A DNA stretch of 56,081 nt. Source: Ilumatobacteraceae bacterium (GTDB lineage: Bacteria; Actinomycetota; Acidimicrobiia; Acidimicrobiales; Ilumatobacteraceae). Shown in pieces: positions 37,240 to 44,430 of this stretch. A program made the position numbers and the translations under genes. Where the stretch lies: assembly GCA_016463775.1 (NCBI GenBank), contig JAEMQQ010000003.1:10657-66737 (forward strand), read 5' to 3'. A model generated the notes under the pieces. It was not told the DNA's origin. It was given only the letters and a program-made list of their open reading frames with translations, and ran no database searches. Position 1 is the stretch's first letter; the number at the start of each line of letters is the position of its first letter.

Positions 37240-37537
37240 ATCCCTTGTTAATCATCGAGATTGCTGCATCTTTGACCGGAATCATGCCGTAGATGATGGC
37301 GCCGTTGGCGACCCACATCATCCATTCATCTGGAAATGACAAACCCCAATTGCCAGCGAGGTTCACGTCGGTGAGCCACACCATCGCAATGCTGATGATG
37401 AGTCCCCAGTGGGCCCCGATGATCGGAAGTTTGGCAATGACTCCGTGGACGCTGACCAGACGCAAGACCGAGTCGATGACCGACACGACCGCGCCAAGCA
37501 GGATTGCTGCCAGGAGGAGTGCTCCGAGTGTGTACAT
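37229..37537 (-). CDS. Small integral membrane protein
   Basis: A 102-residue protein with three hydrophobic helices (YTLGALLLAAILLGAVVSVI, HWGLIISIAMVWLTD, MMWVANGAIIYGMIPV). No family recognised. An AGAGAG ribosome binding site lies before the ATG and a 7-bp hairpin lies 20 nt further upstream, so this gene has a real 5' leader, unlike many genes here. Confidence 0.6.
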   Translation of the reverse strand: MYTLGALLLAAILLGAVVSVIDSVLRLVSVHGVIAKLPIIGAHWGLIISIAMVWLTDVNLAGNWGLSFPDEWMMWVANGAIIYGMIPVKDAAISMINKGFRM

Positions 37538-37557
37538 GGTGGATGTTCTCTCTTTCT

Positions 37558-37577
37558 GTCAGCGTGATTGCTGACAT
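37558..37577 (-). promoter_or_regulatory. 7-bp inverted repeat in the leader of the small membrane gene
   Basis: TGTCAGC (37558-37564) and GCTGACA (37571-37577) form a perfect palindrome around 6 nt, ending 20 bp before the ATG at 37537. It may be an operator or a leader-RNA hairpin. A TGTAAAT box lies just upstream of it on the minus strand as a possible -10. Confidence 0.4.
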
Positions 37578-37643
37578 TTACACCTGAGCGCAAGCGCACA
37601 AACAAGTGTTGGATACTCGTCAAAATGGCGTGGTTACAAGGGT

Positions 37644-38444
37644 TCAGCCAGCGAGGTGAACGGTGTCGCCCACTGCGATGCGTCCGGGTGCGTCGACGCG
37701 GGCATAGAGCCGACTGTGGTCGCTGCGTTCGTGGCTCATGTGCTCGTAATCGCCGTCGACGAACCAGCGGGCATTGTGATGGCACGGAATCGCATAGGCC
37801 GTGAGCGTTGCCCGCACCGTGCCAACTTGTATTCGCACCCCGGGGCGGGCCTGCGACCAGTCAAGGCCCCGGATCGACACGTTCTCGCCCGCTGACCCTG
37901 GGCGAATCGGGTGCCCGACCTTGGCGAAGTCGGCGACCACGTCAGAGCTCCACAAACACAATGCCTGCCACGGTCGGCCGTGGTGGGCGCGACTGGCCTG
38001 GCGATCACCGAGCACGCCGCGATAACCAATCTCCACACTGTCAACTGCCGTTTTTGGCACGCCTCCATCAGAAAGAAATAGTCCCGTGACCACTGCAGTG
38101 GCCGACTGGTTGCCGTTGCGCGCGTCGCCAGCCAGTGCCGCGAGCGGTGCCCACATGTTGCGCAACGCGTGCTCGAGTGCGGCTGGGTCGAGGTCGTCGA
38201 TTCGCTTCGCGGCCTGCTCACCAAGTTGGGTGAGCCGCTCTGCTGGCGCGAGTGCGGGGTTGTCGTTGCCGGCGAGTGGTGCGAACAACGTTGCGAGCGC
38301 ATCGGCACTCTGTTGCAGCACTGCTGGCGATGGCGCACGCCGGTGCACATGGTGCGCCCACAACTCACCCAAGTTGTGCAAGGTGCGATGCGCGTCAGTG
38401 CCCTCGTAGGTGTAGTTGTCGACGACGATGGTTTCGCGCGACAT
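37644..38444 (-). CDS. MOSC-domain protein with N-terminal helical domain
   Basis: A 266-residue protein. The C-terminal half (about 125-266) is a MOSC domain: TAVDSVEIGYRGVLGDRQAS, AVDFAK-type helix, SAGENVSIRGLDWSQARPGVRIQVG and AIPCHHNARWF with a cysteine at the usual position. MOSC domains bind sulfur or molybdenum cofactor. The N-terminal 120 residues are helical (GTDAHRTLHNLGELWAHHV, DPAALEHALRNMWAPLAAL) and resemble no domain I can name. It starts 3 nt after the esterase stop on the same strand. Confidence 0.8.
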   Translation of the reverse strand: MSRETIVVDNYTYEGTDAHRTLHNLGELWAHHVHRRAPSPAVLQQSADALATLFAPLAGNDNPALAPAERLTQLGEQAAKRIDDLDPAALEHALRNMWAPLAALAGDARNGNQSATAVVTGLFLSDGGVPKTAVDSVEIGYRGVLGDRQASRAHHGRPWQALCLWSSDVVADFAKVGHPIRPGSAGENVSIRGLDWSQARPGVRIQVGTVRATLTAYAIPCHHNARWFVDGDYEHMSHERSDHSRLYARVDAPGRIAVGDTVHLAG

Positions 38445-38447
38445 GGC

Positions 38448-39359
38448 TCAACTATTCAGATACTTGCGTAGGTACGACGCACTCAGCGCAATGGCTGCTG
38501 CAGCATCGTCAAGCAACTCACTCATGCCAAAGAACGCATGAATCTGACCATGAAATCGCACCGTGGATGTCGTCACTCCAAGGGACGCAAGCTTTGCGGC
38601 GTACTCCTCACCTTCGTCGCGCAGAGGGTCGAACTCCGCGGTGATCACCAGCGTTGGTGGCGACTTCTTCAACATTTCATCGCTACTCAGCAACGGCGAC
38701 ACCTTGGGGTCGAGCTTCTTCTTTTCGTCGCCCTGGAGATAGTGATTCAAGAACCACTTCATGGAATCGGCGGTGAGCAGGTATCCCTGCGCGTTGTCCT
38801 TGTGGCTGGGCTGCCCCATTCGCGCATCAACGGCCGGATACACGAGCAATTGAAACACGGGCTTTGCGTCGGCATGCATTGCCACCAGCGCAGCCAAGTT
38901 GCCACCAGCCGAGTCGCCGCCGATGGCAATCCGCGTTGCGTCGATGCCCAACGACTTGGCGTTCGCAAAAATCCACTGGGTTGCCACGATGCAATCGTCG
39001 AGCGCGGCAGGTGCCGGGTGCTCGGGTGCCAAGCGATAGTCAACAGCAATCACACTGCAGTGAGCGTCGCGTGCCAACTTTCGGCAAATGTCGTCGTGGG
39101 TGTCGAGGTCGCCGATAACCCAACCACCGCCGTGATAATAAATAAGGAGCGGTGCTGCGGTTGCTGCGCTCGACCGATACAGCCGACACTTCACGCCGCC
39201 GGCTTCAATGTCGCGGATTTCGTGCAATTCAATAGTGGAAGGCACGCGCATCGCCAGATAACTCTCACGGGCTTGTGCCGCTGACAGCTCGTGCATCGGT
39301 GGCGAGCCGAGTTGACGCATGAACTCTAAAACGGCGGCGGTTTGGGCGTGCAACGGCAT
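38448..39359 (-). CDS. Alpha/beta hydrolase (HSL-type esterase)
   Basis: A 303-residue hormone-sensitive-lipase-family esterase. YYHGGGWVIGD is the oxyanion-hole motif, IGGDSAGGNLAA the nucleophile elbow, EFDPLRDEG supplies the Asp and GQIHAFFGM the His. It hydrolyses small acyl esters; the physiological substrate is unknown. It sits just upstream of tRNA-Arg, in the opposite direction. Confidence 0.9.
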   Translation of the reverse strand: MPLHAQTAAVLEFMRQLGSPPMHELSAAQARESYLAMRVPSTIELHEIRDIEAGGVKCRLYRSSAATAAPLLIYYHGGGWVIGDLDTHDDICRKLARDAHCSVIAVDYRLAPEHPAPAALDDCIVATQWIFANAKSLGIDATRIAIGGDSAGGNLAALVAMHADAKPVFQLLVYPAVDARMGQPSHKDNAQGYLLTADSMKWFLNHYLQGDEKKKLDPKVSPLLSSDEMLKKSPPTLVITAEFDPLRDEGEEYAAKLASLGVTTSTVRFHGQIHAFFGMSELLDDAAAAIALSASYLRKYLNS

Positions 39360-39396
39360 TGCCCAATTGTGCCAGACGGTAGCGTTGCGCGCACCA

Positions 39397-39472
39397 GCGT
39401 TCGTAGCTCAATGGATAGAGCATCTGACTTCGGATCAGAGGGTTGGGGGTTCGAGTCCCTCCGAGCGCGCCA
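39397..39472 (+). tRNA. tRNA-Arg (TCG)
   Basis: A complete cloverleaf: acceptor gcgttcg pairing with cgagcgc, D stem gctc/gagc, anticodon stem tctga/tcaga around cttcgga (anticodon TCG at 39430-39432), a 5-nt variable loop, T stem ggggg/ccctc around ttcgagt, discriminator G and an encoded CCA. The 3' part is repeated 2.7 kb downstream, marking it as an integration target. Confidence 0.97.
39444..39471 (+). repeat. Putative attL: tRNA-Arg 3' end copy
   Basis: The last 28 nt of tRNA-Arg before the terminal A match 42128-42155 with a single mismatch (position 39449 g against a). The 22 bp ttcgagtccctccgagcgcg plus cc are identical. This is the usual size and place of a tyrosine-recombinase core site. 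Confidence 0.85.
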
Positions 39473-39501
39473 CCTATTGCAGTGCGCCAGTCAAGTCGTG
39501 G

Positions 39502-40731
39502 TCAGCCGGCGGGAGCGACTAGGGGCAACTTCGTTGTCCACCCGTTCAGGATGTCCCTACTTGAAGTTGCGAGTACATCTTCGAGAATGCTCGCGTAGAC
39601 CGAGCGGAAATCCACCGTTACGGGTAGGTCATCGTCTTTCAGCTGATTGAGCGATGGCTGCTCCCCAAAGAATCCGCCATTGATACGTTCCCCGATGAGA
39701 AAGACAGGTCCAGAAGTGCCGTGATCCGTTCCGTCTGACGCGTTTGCCCGAACCCGACGACCAAACTCGCTGTACACAAGGACGGTTACGTCTTTCTGCC
39801 GACCGAGCGATCGCATCTGAGACATGAACGTTGTTATCGAGGTTGAGAGTGCCCCCAAAAGTCGAGATTGAACGCCCTGCTCGTTGGCATGGGTATCAAA
39901 CCCACCGAGTGACACCGACCAGATTCGTGTCGGTGCACCAACTGCGATAAGTTTTGCGACCGCGTTCAACTGGGCAGAAAGATTGGAATCACCTCCGGCA
40001 TTACCACCAATCGCCGTCGGCAGGTCAGCCGCTGGCGGTGCGTCATTTTTCAGGACTGGAGTAACGGTGCCTGCCACAGTAAAAAGGTCGCGGATTGACC
40101 GCGCAGCTGCAGCTTTCAAAACGTTGTCCTCGGGTGTTGTCATAGCGAGTCTTGAAACATCCGTAGCGAGTGCTCCAGTTGGCAGTCGGAAGCCGCTCAG
40201 CGGCAGCGCCGTACCCGATCGTCGTTCACCAACTAAAAGCGGCGGAAGGGTTGATCCAAGCCCGATTGCACGGAACGGATCGGCGGGCTGAGTCTCGAGC
40301 CACCTGCCCAGCCAACCAGTTCGAGATGGTGTTCGCGATGCCGTCTGCCAAATGGCCATTGACGAAAAATGCGATCGATCAGGGTTCGGGTAGCCAACAC
40401 CTCGCACAATTGCCAATTGCTTGTTGTCCCAGAAGGTCTTGAAGCCCGCCATTGAATTGTTGAGCCCGAGACTCTCCCCGAGCAGGAAGACCTGATCCTC
40501 GCGATAGGCCATCGTCCCGCGCATCGCATGATAAACCGCGTCGTTGTAAGGAATCACCGTGTTCAGACCATCATTACCGCCATACAAAGTGACCACTACC
40601 AAGATCTGGGAACCGGCCGAAGGTGGATTCACCTTCGCTGCACGGACTACATCAGCGATAGAGACAGTGTGCGCAGCAACCGCTCCCGCGCCAGCCCAAT
40701 GGATGAACGTTCGTCGCGTCATTGTCGTCAT
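39502..40731 (-). CDS. DUF1501 family Tat-exported protein
   Basis: A 409-residue protein of the DUF1501 family (alkaline-phosphatase/sulfatase-like fold). The N-terminus MTTMTRRTFIHWAGAGAVAA is a twin-arginine signal peptide, so it is exported folded. VVVTLYGGNDGLNTVIPYND, IVRGVGYPNPDRSHFSSMAIWQT, WSVSLGGFDTHANEQ and VLVYSEFGRRVRANASDGTDHGTSGPVFLIG are the hallmark motifs, with histidines and acidic residues that could bind metal. The family function is unknown; it almost always accompanies DUF1800, which starts the operon here, 10 nt upstream. Confidence 0.92.
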   Translation of the reverse strand: MTTMTRRTFIHWAGAGAVAAHTVSIADVVRAAKVNPPSAGSQILVVVTLYGGNDGLNTVIPYNDAVYHAMRGTMAYREDQVFLLGESLGLNNSMAGFKTFWDNKQLAIVRGVGYPNPDRSHFSSMAIWQTASRTPSRTGWLGRWLETQPADPFRAIGLGSTLPPLLVGERRSGTALPLSGFRLPTGALATDVSRLAMTTPEDNVLKAAAARSIRDLFTVAGTVTPVLKNDAPPAADLPTAIGGNAGGDSNLSAQLNAVAKLIAVGAPTRIWSVSLGGFDTHANEQGVQSRLLGALSTSITTFMSQMRSLGRQKDVTVLVYSEFGRRVRANASDGTDHGTSGPVFLIGERINGGFFGEQPSLNQLKDDDLPVTVDFRSVYASILEDVLATSSRDILNGWTTKLPLVAPAG

Positions 40732-40741
40732 GGTCGGCCTT

Positions 40742-42040
40742 TCAACTATTGACTACGTATTCGGGACAAACGAGGGACAAGGCCACCAGCCTTTTGGGAT
40801 CAGTAATCGCACCATTCAGTACTTCGCGGGTTCGCTTACTCCACTGCGCGACTCCGAGCCAGTCTGCGAGTGCATCGAGCCGACTCGCTTGGGCAACCGC
40901 AGTCACCGGACTTAGGTCGCCATAACTGCACAGCTTTTGAGCAGTCCGGATTCGTAACTGTGCTGATGCCGCCGTCAACCACGCCTCATCTGATGCCCAG
41001 CCTCCTACGTTTGGGGGGAAAAAATGCCGCTGACCCATCACAGTGAGGCTCTTCAGCAACTCATCTGGCTGAACGTAAGTTGACGGCGTGATTCGCAATG
41101 CTCGCAGCACCCCGACCATCCACTCGAGCGGACTCTTTACCATTGCGTGCGCAGGGTCAGCGAACTCTTTCGACATAAGCATATTTTTCATCGCTTGTAA
41201 TATTTCTCGTCCCGCGAAACCCGACTCAATTCCACTACCTGAGGGCAAGGCGACAGATGAGGACACGAATCGAAACCACAAACGTTCGGCAATGAAGCGC
41301 TGACTACTTGGCTGCTGCGAGAGAAATCGTGCCAGCGAGACGGCATCAAACAGAGCAGTGGTACCGAGCACCGTGGTTGGATTCAGGTACGACTGTCTCA
41401 AATTTCTTGCCACAACCCCTGAGTGCTTCTCGACTTTCCACCCAGACAGCACTCGTGCTATTTCCTTGACGTCACTCTCTGAGTACCGATTCACCCCCAG
41501 GGTGAAAAGTTCCAGGAGCTCGCGGGCGAAATTCTCATTCGGCGATTTTGCCGTGTTCAACTGCCCGTCAAGCCACATCATCAGTGCGGCATCCGTGACC
41601 AATTCCTGGCACATTGTCGTGAAGTTTCCGAGTGAATGTTTACGCAGCCGTTCAATGTGATCAAACATCACGAGAGGTTCATCAACCTTGGTATAGGAAG
41701 TCGCCCAGTGCCCGTGCCAGAACCAAGTCATTCGCTCATGTAATGGAAAATCCTGCAGCACCATTTGATCAAGCCACCACAAGCTCATCGCGCGAAGTTG
41801 GTTGCGCTTAGCGTCTGCGTACGGAACTACTGCCTCTGTATTTGGGCGCGGCTGCGGGCCCAAGTCCGTGATACCAAGCTGCAACTTCACATCGCCATAA
41901 ATTGGGGGGCTTAGCGCCAACACTTCTGATGCAGAACGGCTGAAGCCCTTGGCGAGCATTGCTTGAAATTGTCCCGGCTTCGGTCCAAATCCGACTCGGT
42001 GAAGTAGACGGGAGACCGCAATTCGCTCGTTTACTGCCAC
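40742..42040 (-). CDS. DUF1800 family protein
   Basis: A 432-residue DUF1800 protein. Recognisable blocks are AVSRLLHRVGFGPKPGQF, MSLWWLDQMVLQDFPLHERMTWFWHGHWATS, NTAKSPNENFARELLELFTLGVNRYSESDVKEIARVLSGWKV and PPNVGGWASDEAWLTA. The biochemical role is not established; the DUF1501-DUF1800 pair is known from many environmental bacteria. GTG start with TACCTT 6 nt upstream, the same leaderless box used by host genes. I see no clear export signal, unlike its DUF1501 partner. Confidence 0.9.
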   Translation of the reverse strand: MAVNERIAVSRLLHRVGFGPKPGQFQAMLAKGFSRSASEVLALSPPIYGDVKLQLGITDLGPQPRPNTEAVVPYADAKRNQLRAMSLWWLDQMVLQDFPLHERMTWFWHGHWATSYTKVDEPLVMFDHIERLRKHSLGNFTTMCQELVTDAALMMWLDGQLNTAKSPNENFARELLELFTLGVNRYSESDVKEIARVLSGWKVEKHSGVVARNLRQSYLNPTTVLGTTALFDAVSLARFLSQQPSSQRFIAERLWFRFVSSSVALPSGSGIESGFAGREILQAMKNMLMSKEFADPAHAMVKSPLEWMVGVLRALRITPSTYVQPDELLKSLTVMGQRHFFPPNVGGWASDEAWLTAASAQLRIRTAQKLCSYGDLSPVTAVAQASRLDALADWLGVAQWSKRTREVLNGAITDPKRLVALSLVCPEYVVNS

Positions 42041-42127
42041 CCATTTAAGGTAGGGGCATTAGGTGAACGAATCTTTAACGCCTCATTGCAGTCATGAGGA
42101 GTTTGACCTTCACATGAGTTTCGAAGA

Positions 42128-42155
42128 TGGGGATTCGAGTCCCTCCGAGCGCGCC
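42128..42155 (+). repeat. Putative attR: displaced tRNA-Arg 3' end
   Basis: 28 nt matching the tRNA-Arg 3' end at 39444-39471 with one mismatch that would break the last T-stem pair. It ends in gccg rather than gcca, so it lacks the encoded CCA. It stops 2 bp before the stop codon of the next gene, and no tRNA 5' half precedes it. Confidence 0.85.
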
Positions 42156-42157
42156 GA

Positions 42158-43117
42158 CTAGTGCAGCGTGCGCAACGTGCGCCCAGGCGGGGTGTTGTGC
42201 GCCACCACACCACCTGGAAAGAACGCTTGCTGTTGTGACTGCTCGTCAGCATCTGCCAATGCATCTGCCAACGACTCCACACTCCAGGCTTCGGTGGTCG
42301 ACCAATGTTGTGCCACGCCAACTGCGGAATACACCGCAACATCTGGCCCCTCAATCGCAAACACCCGACCAGTAAACCGACACAACGAACTGGAGAGATA
42401 CACCACAAGTGGCGCCACGTGCTGCGGTGCATGACGATCAAAGCCGGGTGCGTCGGGCATGAGCGCCAAGACCGCCGGTGACTCTTTCACCATTCGCGTG
42501 CGGGCACATGGCGCTATGGCATTGACACGAACTCCATACCGTGCAAGTTCTTGGGCATGGCTCACCGTGAGTGCAGCAATAGCCGATTTTGCCGCGCCAT
42601 ACACACCACCACCCGCAGTCGGATGCAGGCCCACCGCCGACGTGGTGTTCACGATGGCGCGATGCGACTGCGCACCAGCCTGATGCCAATATGCAGCTGC
42701 AAAATGGCTGACAGCAAGAGTGCCTTTCAGGTGCACAGCCAACTGCAGATCAACGTCTTCCTCAGACAAATCCACCAATGACGAAGGACGATTGATGCCG
42801 GCGTTATTGATCACAATGTCGAGCCGCCCAAACGAGGTGATGGCTGTATCAATAATCGACTCGGCACCACCCCACTGCGAGACATCAGCGGTGTTGGCAA
42901 CAGCCTCGCCACCCAGCGACACAATTTCACTCACCACCTGCCCTGCCGCACCGGGGTCACGTTGCTCACCAGTCACGGCGGCCCCGAAATCATTCACCAC
43001 GATGAGCGCACCCTGGGCCGCAAGTGCAATTGCGTATTCGCGCCCCAGGCCACTTCCTGCACCGGTAATTACCGCAACTTTGCCTCGCAAAAGACCTGTG
43101 CCCGCAACTAAACCCAT
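42158..43117 (-). CDS. SDR-family oxidoreductase (HSD17B4-like)
   Basis: 319 residues from the ATG at 43117 (TACCGT 7 nt upstream); the longer frame to 43147 adds residues unlike the family. ITGAGSGLGREYAIALAAQGA is the Rossmann motif, IVNDFGAAVTG typical of the multifunctional-enzyme type 2 subgroup, INNAGINRPSS follows, and the catalytic Ser-Tyr-Lys are in NTTSAVG and YGAAKSA. The extended C-terminus (VAQHWSTTEAWS...) also fits that subgroup, which acts on 3-hydroxyacyl-CoA or steroid substrates. Its 3' end abuts attR. Confidence 0.87.
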   Translation of the reverse strand: MGLVAGTGLLRGKVAVITGAGSGLGREYAIALAAQGALIVVNDFGAAVTGEQRDPGAAGQVVSEIVSLGGEAVANTADVSQWGGAESIIDTAITSFGRLDIVINNAGINRPSSLVDLSEEDVDLQLAVHLKGTLAVSHFAAAYWHQAGAQSHRAIVNTTSAVGLHPTAGGGVYGAAKSAIAALTVSHAQELARYGVRVNAIAPCARTRMVKESPAVLALMPDAPGFDRHAPQHVAPLVVYLSSSLCRFTGRVFAIEGPDVAVYSAVGVAQHWSTTEAWSVESLADALADADEQSQQQAFFPGGVVAHNTPPGRTLRTLH

Positions 43118-43161
43118 GCTGCGAACGGTAGTGCAGTGGTAAGGCATCGTAGATTGAGGGG

Positions 43162-44397
43162 ATGCTCAGAGAGTTTGGTAGCGCGCCGCCCAAGAAGCAT
43201 GTGGTTATCGTCGGCGCCGGGTTTGGCGGTTTGGCCTGTGCAAAGAAACTTCGTAAGTCGTCTGCCTATTCGGTGACGCTCATTGATCGCAATCCATATC
43301 AGTTGTTCTCACCACTGCTGTACCAAGTGGCAACTGCCTCGCTGCCCGAAGACGACATCGCTTTTCCGGTGCGCACCGCCTATCGAGAAGTGCAATTCAT
43401 TCGCGCCGAGGTCACGAACGTCGACACTGGTGCCAAAACGCTCACACTGTCGACCGGCAAGACGCTTTCTTATGACGACCTCGTGCTGGCAGTGGGTTCA
43501 GAAGGCACCACATTCGGCATACCTGGCGTTGCCGAGCACACACTGCAGATGAAGTCGGTTGCGCACGCGCGCGAGATTCGCCGTTCGCTGCTGCGCACCT
43601 ACGAGGCTGTCGAAGACGGTGTGCTGCCGATTGAAAGCCTCAACGTGGTCATCGTCGGTGGTGGCCCGACCGGCGTCGAACTCGCCGGGGCCGTGCGTGA
43701 ATTGCAAGGCGAAATCAAACGCGAGTTCGAACACATCGCCCCACAGGCCACCGTCACGTTGCTCGAGGCTGGCCCGCGACTGTTGCCAAGTTTTCAACCC
43801 AGTTCCAGCGAGCACGCCCGCAAGGCACTCACCAAGATGGGTGTCAACGTGCGTGTTGATGCAGCCGTCACCGAGGCCACATCGCGATCGATACGCCTGA
43901 AAGACGGTGAAGAACTCGTGGCCGGCACCCGTATTTGGGCCGCTGGTGTAGTGGCACCACCACATTGGAAGTTTCTCGGCGAGTCTGACCGTGGCAACCG
44001 ACTCAAGGTCAACCCACAACTGCAACTCAACGACTCGTTGTGGGTGGTCGGTGACGCTGCCAATTTTGCCGACGCCGAAGGCAAGCCATTGCCGATGATT
44101 GCACCGGTGGCCATTCAGCAGGGTCGCCACGTTGCGCGTCAAATGCTGCGCCGCGAACGCAACGAAGCTTTTGAGGCATTCAAGTACCGCGACAAAGGCC
44201 AGATGGCCACCATTGGTCGTCGCAAAGCAGTGGTCGAGGTTCGTCCGTGGTTGCGCTTTCAAGGCACCATTGCGTGGCTCACATGGCTGGCATTGCACCT
44301 GGCGTATCTCTCGGGTGGGCGCAATCGCACCAGCATTTTTGCCGACTGGGTATGGAATTACTTCGTGTGGACCCCACGGCGCACGATTACTGAATAA
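43162..44397 (+). CDS. ndh: Type II NADH dehydrogenase
   Basis: A 411-residue non-pumping NADH:quinone oxidoreductase. FAD-binding VVIVGAGFGGLACAKKL, the quinone-side FSPLLYQVATASL, the NADH-binding VVIVGGGPTGVELAGAV, and LWVVGDAANFAD with IQQGRHVARQM are all present. The C-terminal amphipathic/hydrophobic part (WLTWLALHLAYLSGGRNRTSIFADWVWNYF) is the membrane anchor. A TAGATT box lies 6 nt before the ATG. Confidence 0.93.
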   Translation: MLREFGSAPPKKHVVIVGAGFGGLACAKKLRKSSAYSVTLIDRNPYQLFSPLLYQVATASLPEDDIAFPVRTAYREVQFIRAEVTNVDTGAKTLTLSTGKTLSYDDLVLAVGSEGTTFGIPGVAEHTLQMKSVAHAREIRRSLLRTYEAVEDGVLPIESLNVVIVGGGPTGVELAGAVRELQGEIKREFEHIAPQATVTLLEAGPRLLPSFQPSSSEHARKALTKMGVNVRVDAAVTEATSRSIRLKDGEELVAGTRIWAAGVVAPPHWKFLGESDRGNRLKVNPQLQLNDSLWVVGDAANFADAEGKPLPMIAPVAIQQGRHVARQMLRRERNEAFEAFKYRDKGQMATIGRRKAVVEVRPWLRFQGTIAWLTWLALHLAYLSGGRNRTSIFADWVWNYFVWTPRRTITE

Positions 44398-44430
44398 ACG
44401 ATTCAGTACGCATCTCCAACCAATCTGTCA

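Larger units (their letters stand above)
39472..42155. mobile_element. Integrase-less tRNA-Arg-associated element with DUF1501-DUF1800 pair
   Basis: A segment of 2,684 bp lies between the tRNA-Arg 3' end and a near-perfect copy of it. It holds only two co-directional genes with 29 bp and about 90 bp of flanking sequence. Local GC drops (about 24 of 60 bases in 41161-41220, against about 36 of 60 in 43681-43740 outside). No integrase, excisionase or replication gene is present. Near the distal end a short palindrome (cctcat...atgagg, 42081-42099) and repeated catgag could be recombination accessory sites. Interpretation as a former or trans-mobilised genomic element is inference; the duplicated tRNA end is direct observation. 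Confidence 0.75.

Noticed and set aside
42100-42155. Second tRNA-Arg gene at the distal repeat
   Set aside because: Only the T-arm and acceptor 3' strand are present; no acceptor 5' strand, D-arm or anticodon stem precedes it, and one T-stem pair is broken.
42031-42441. Open frame reading RRDSNPHL across the att copy
   Set aside because: This is the typical false ORF produced by translating a tRNA 3' end, and it lies antisense to or over the SDR gene.
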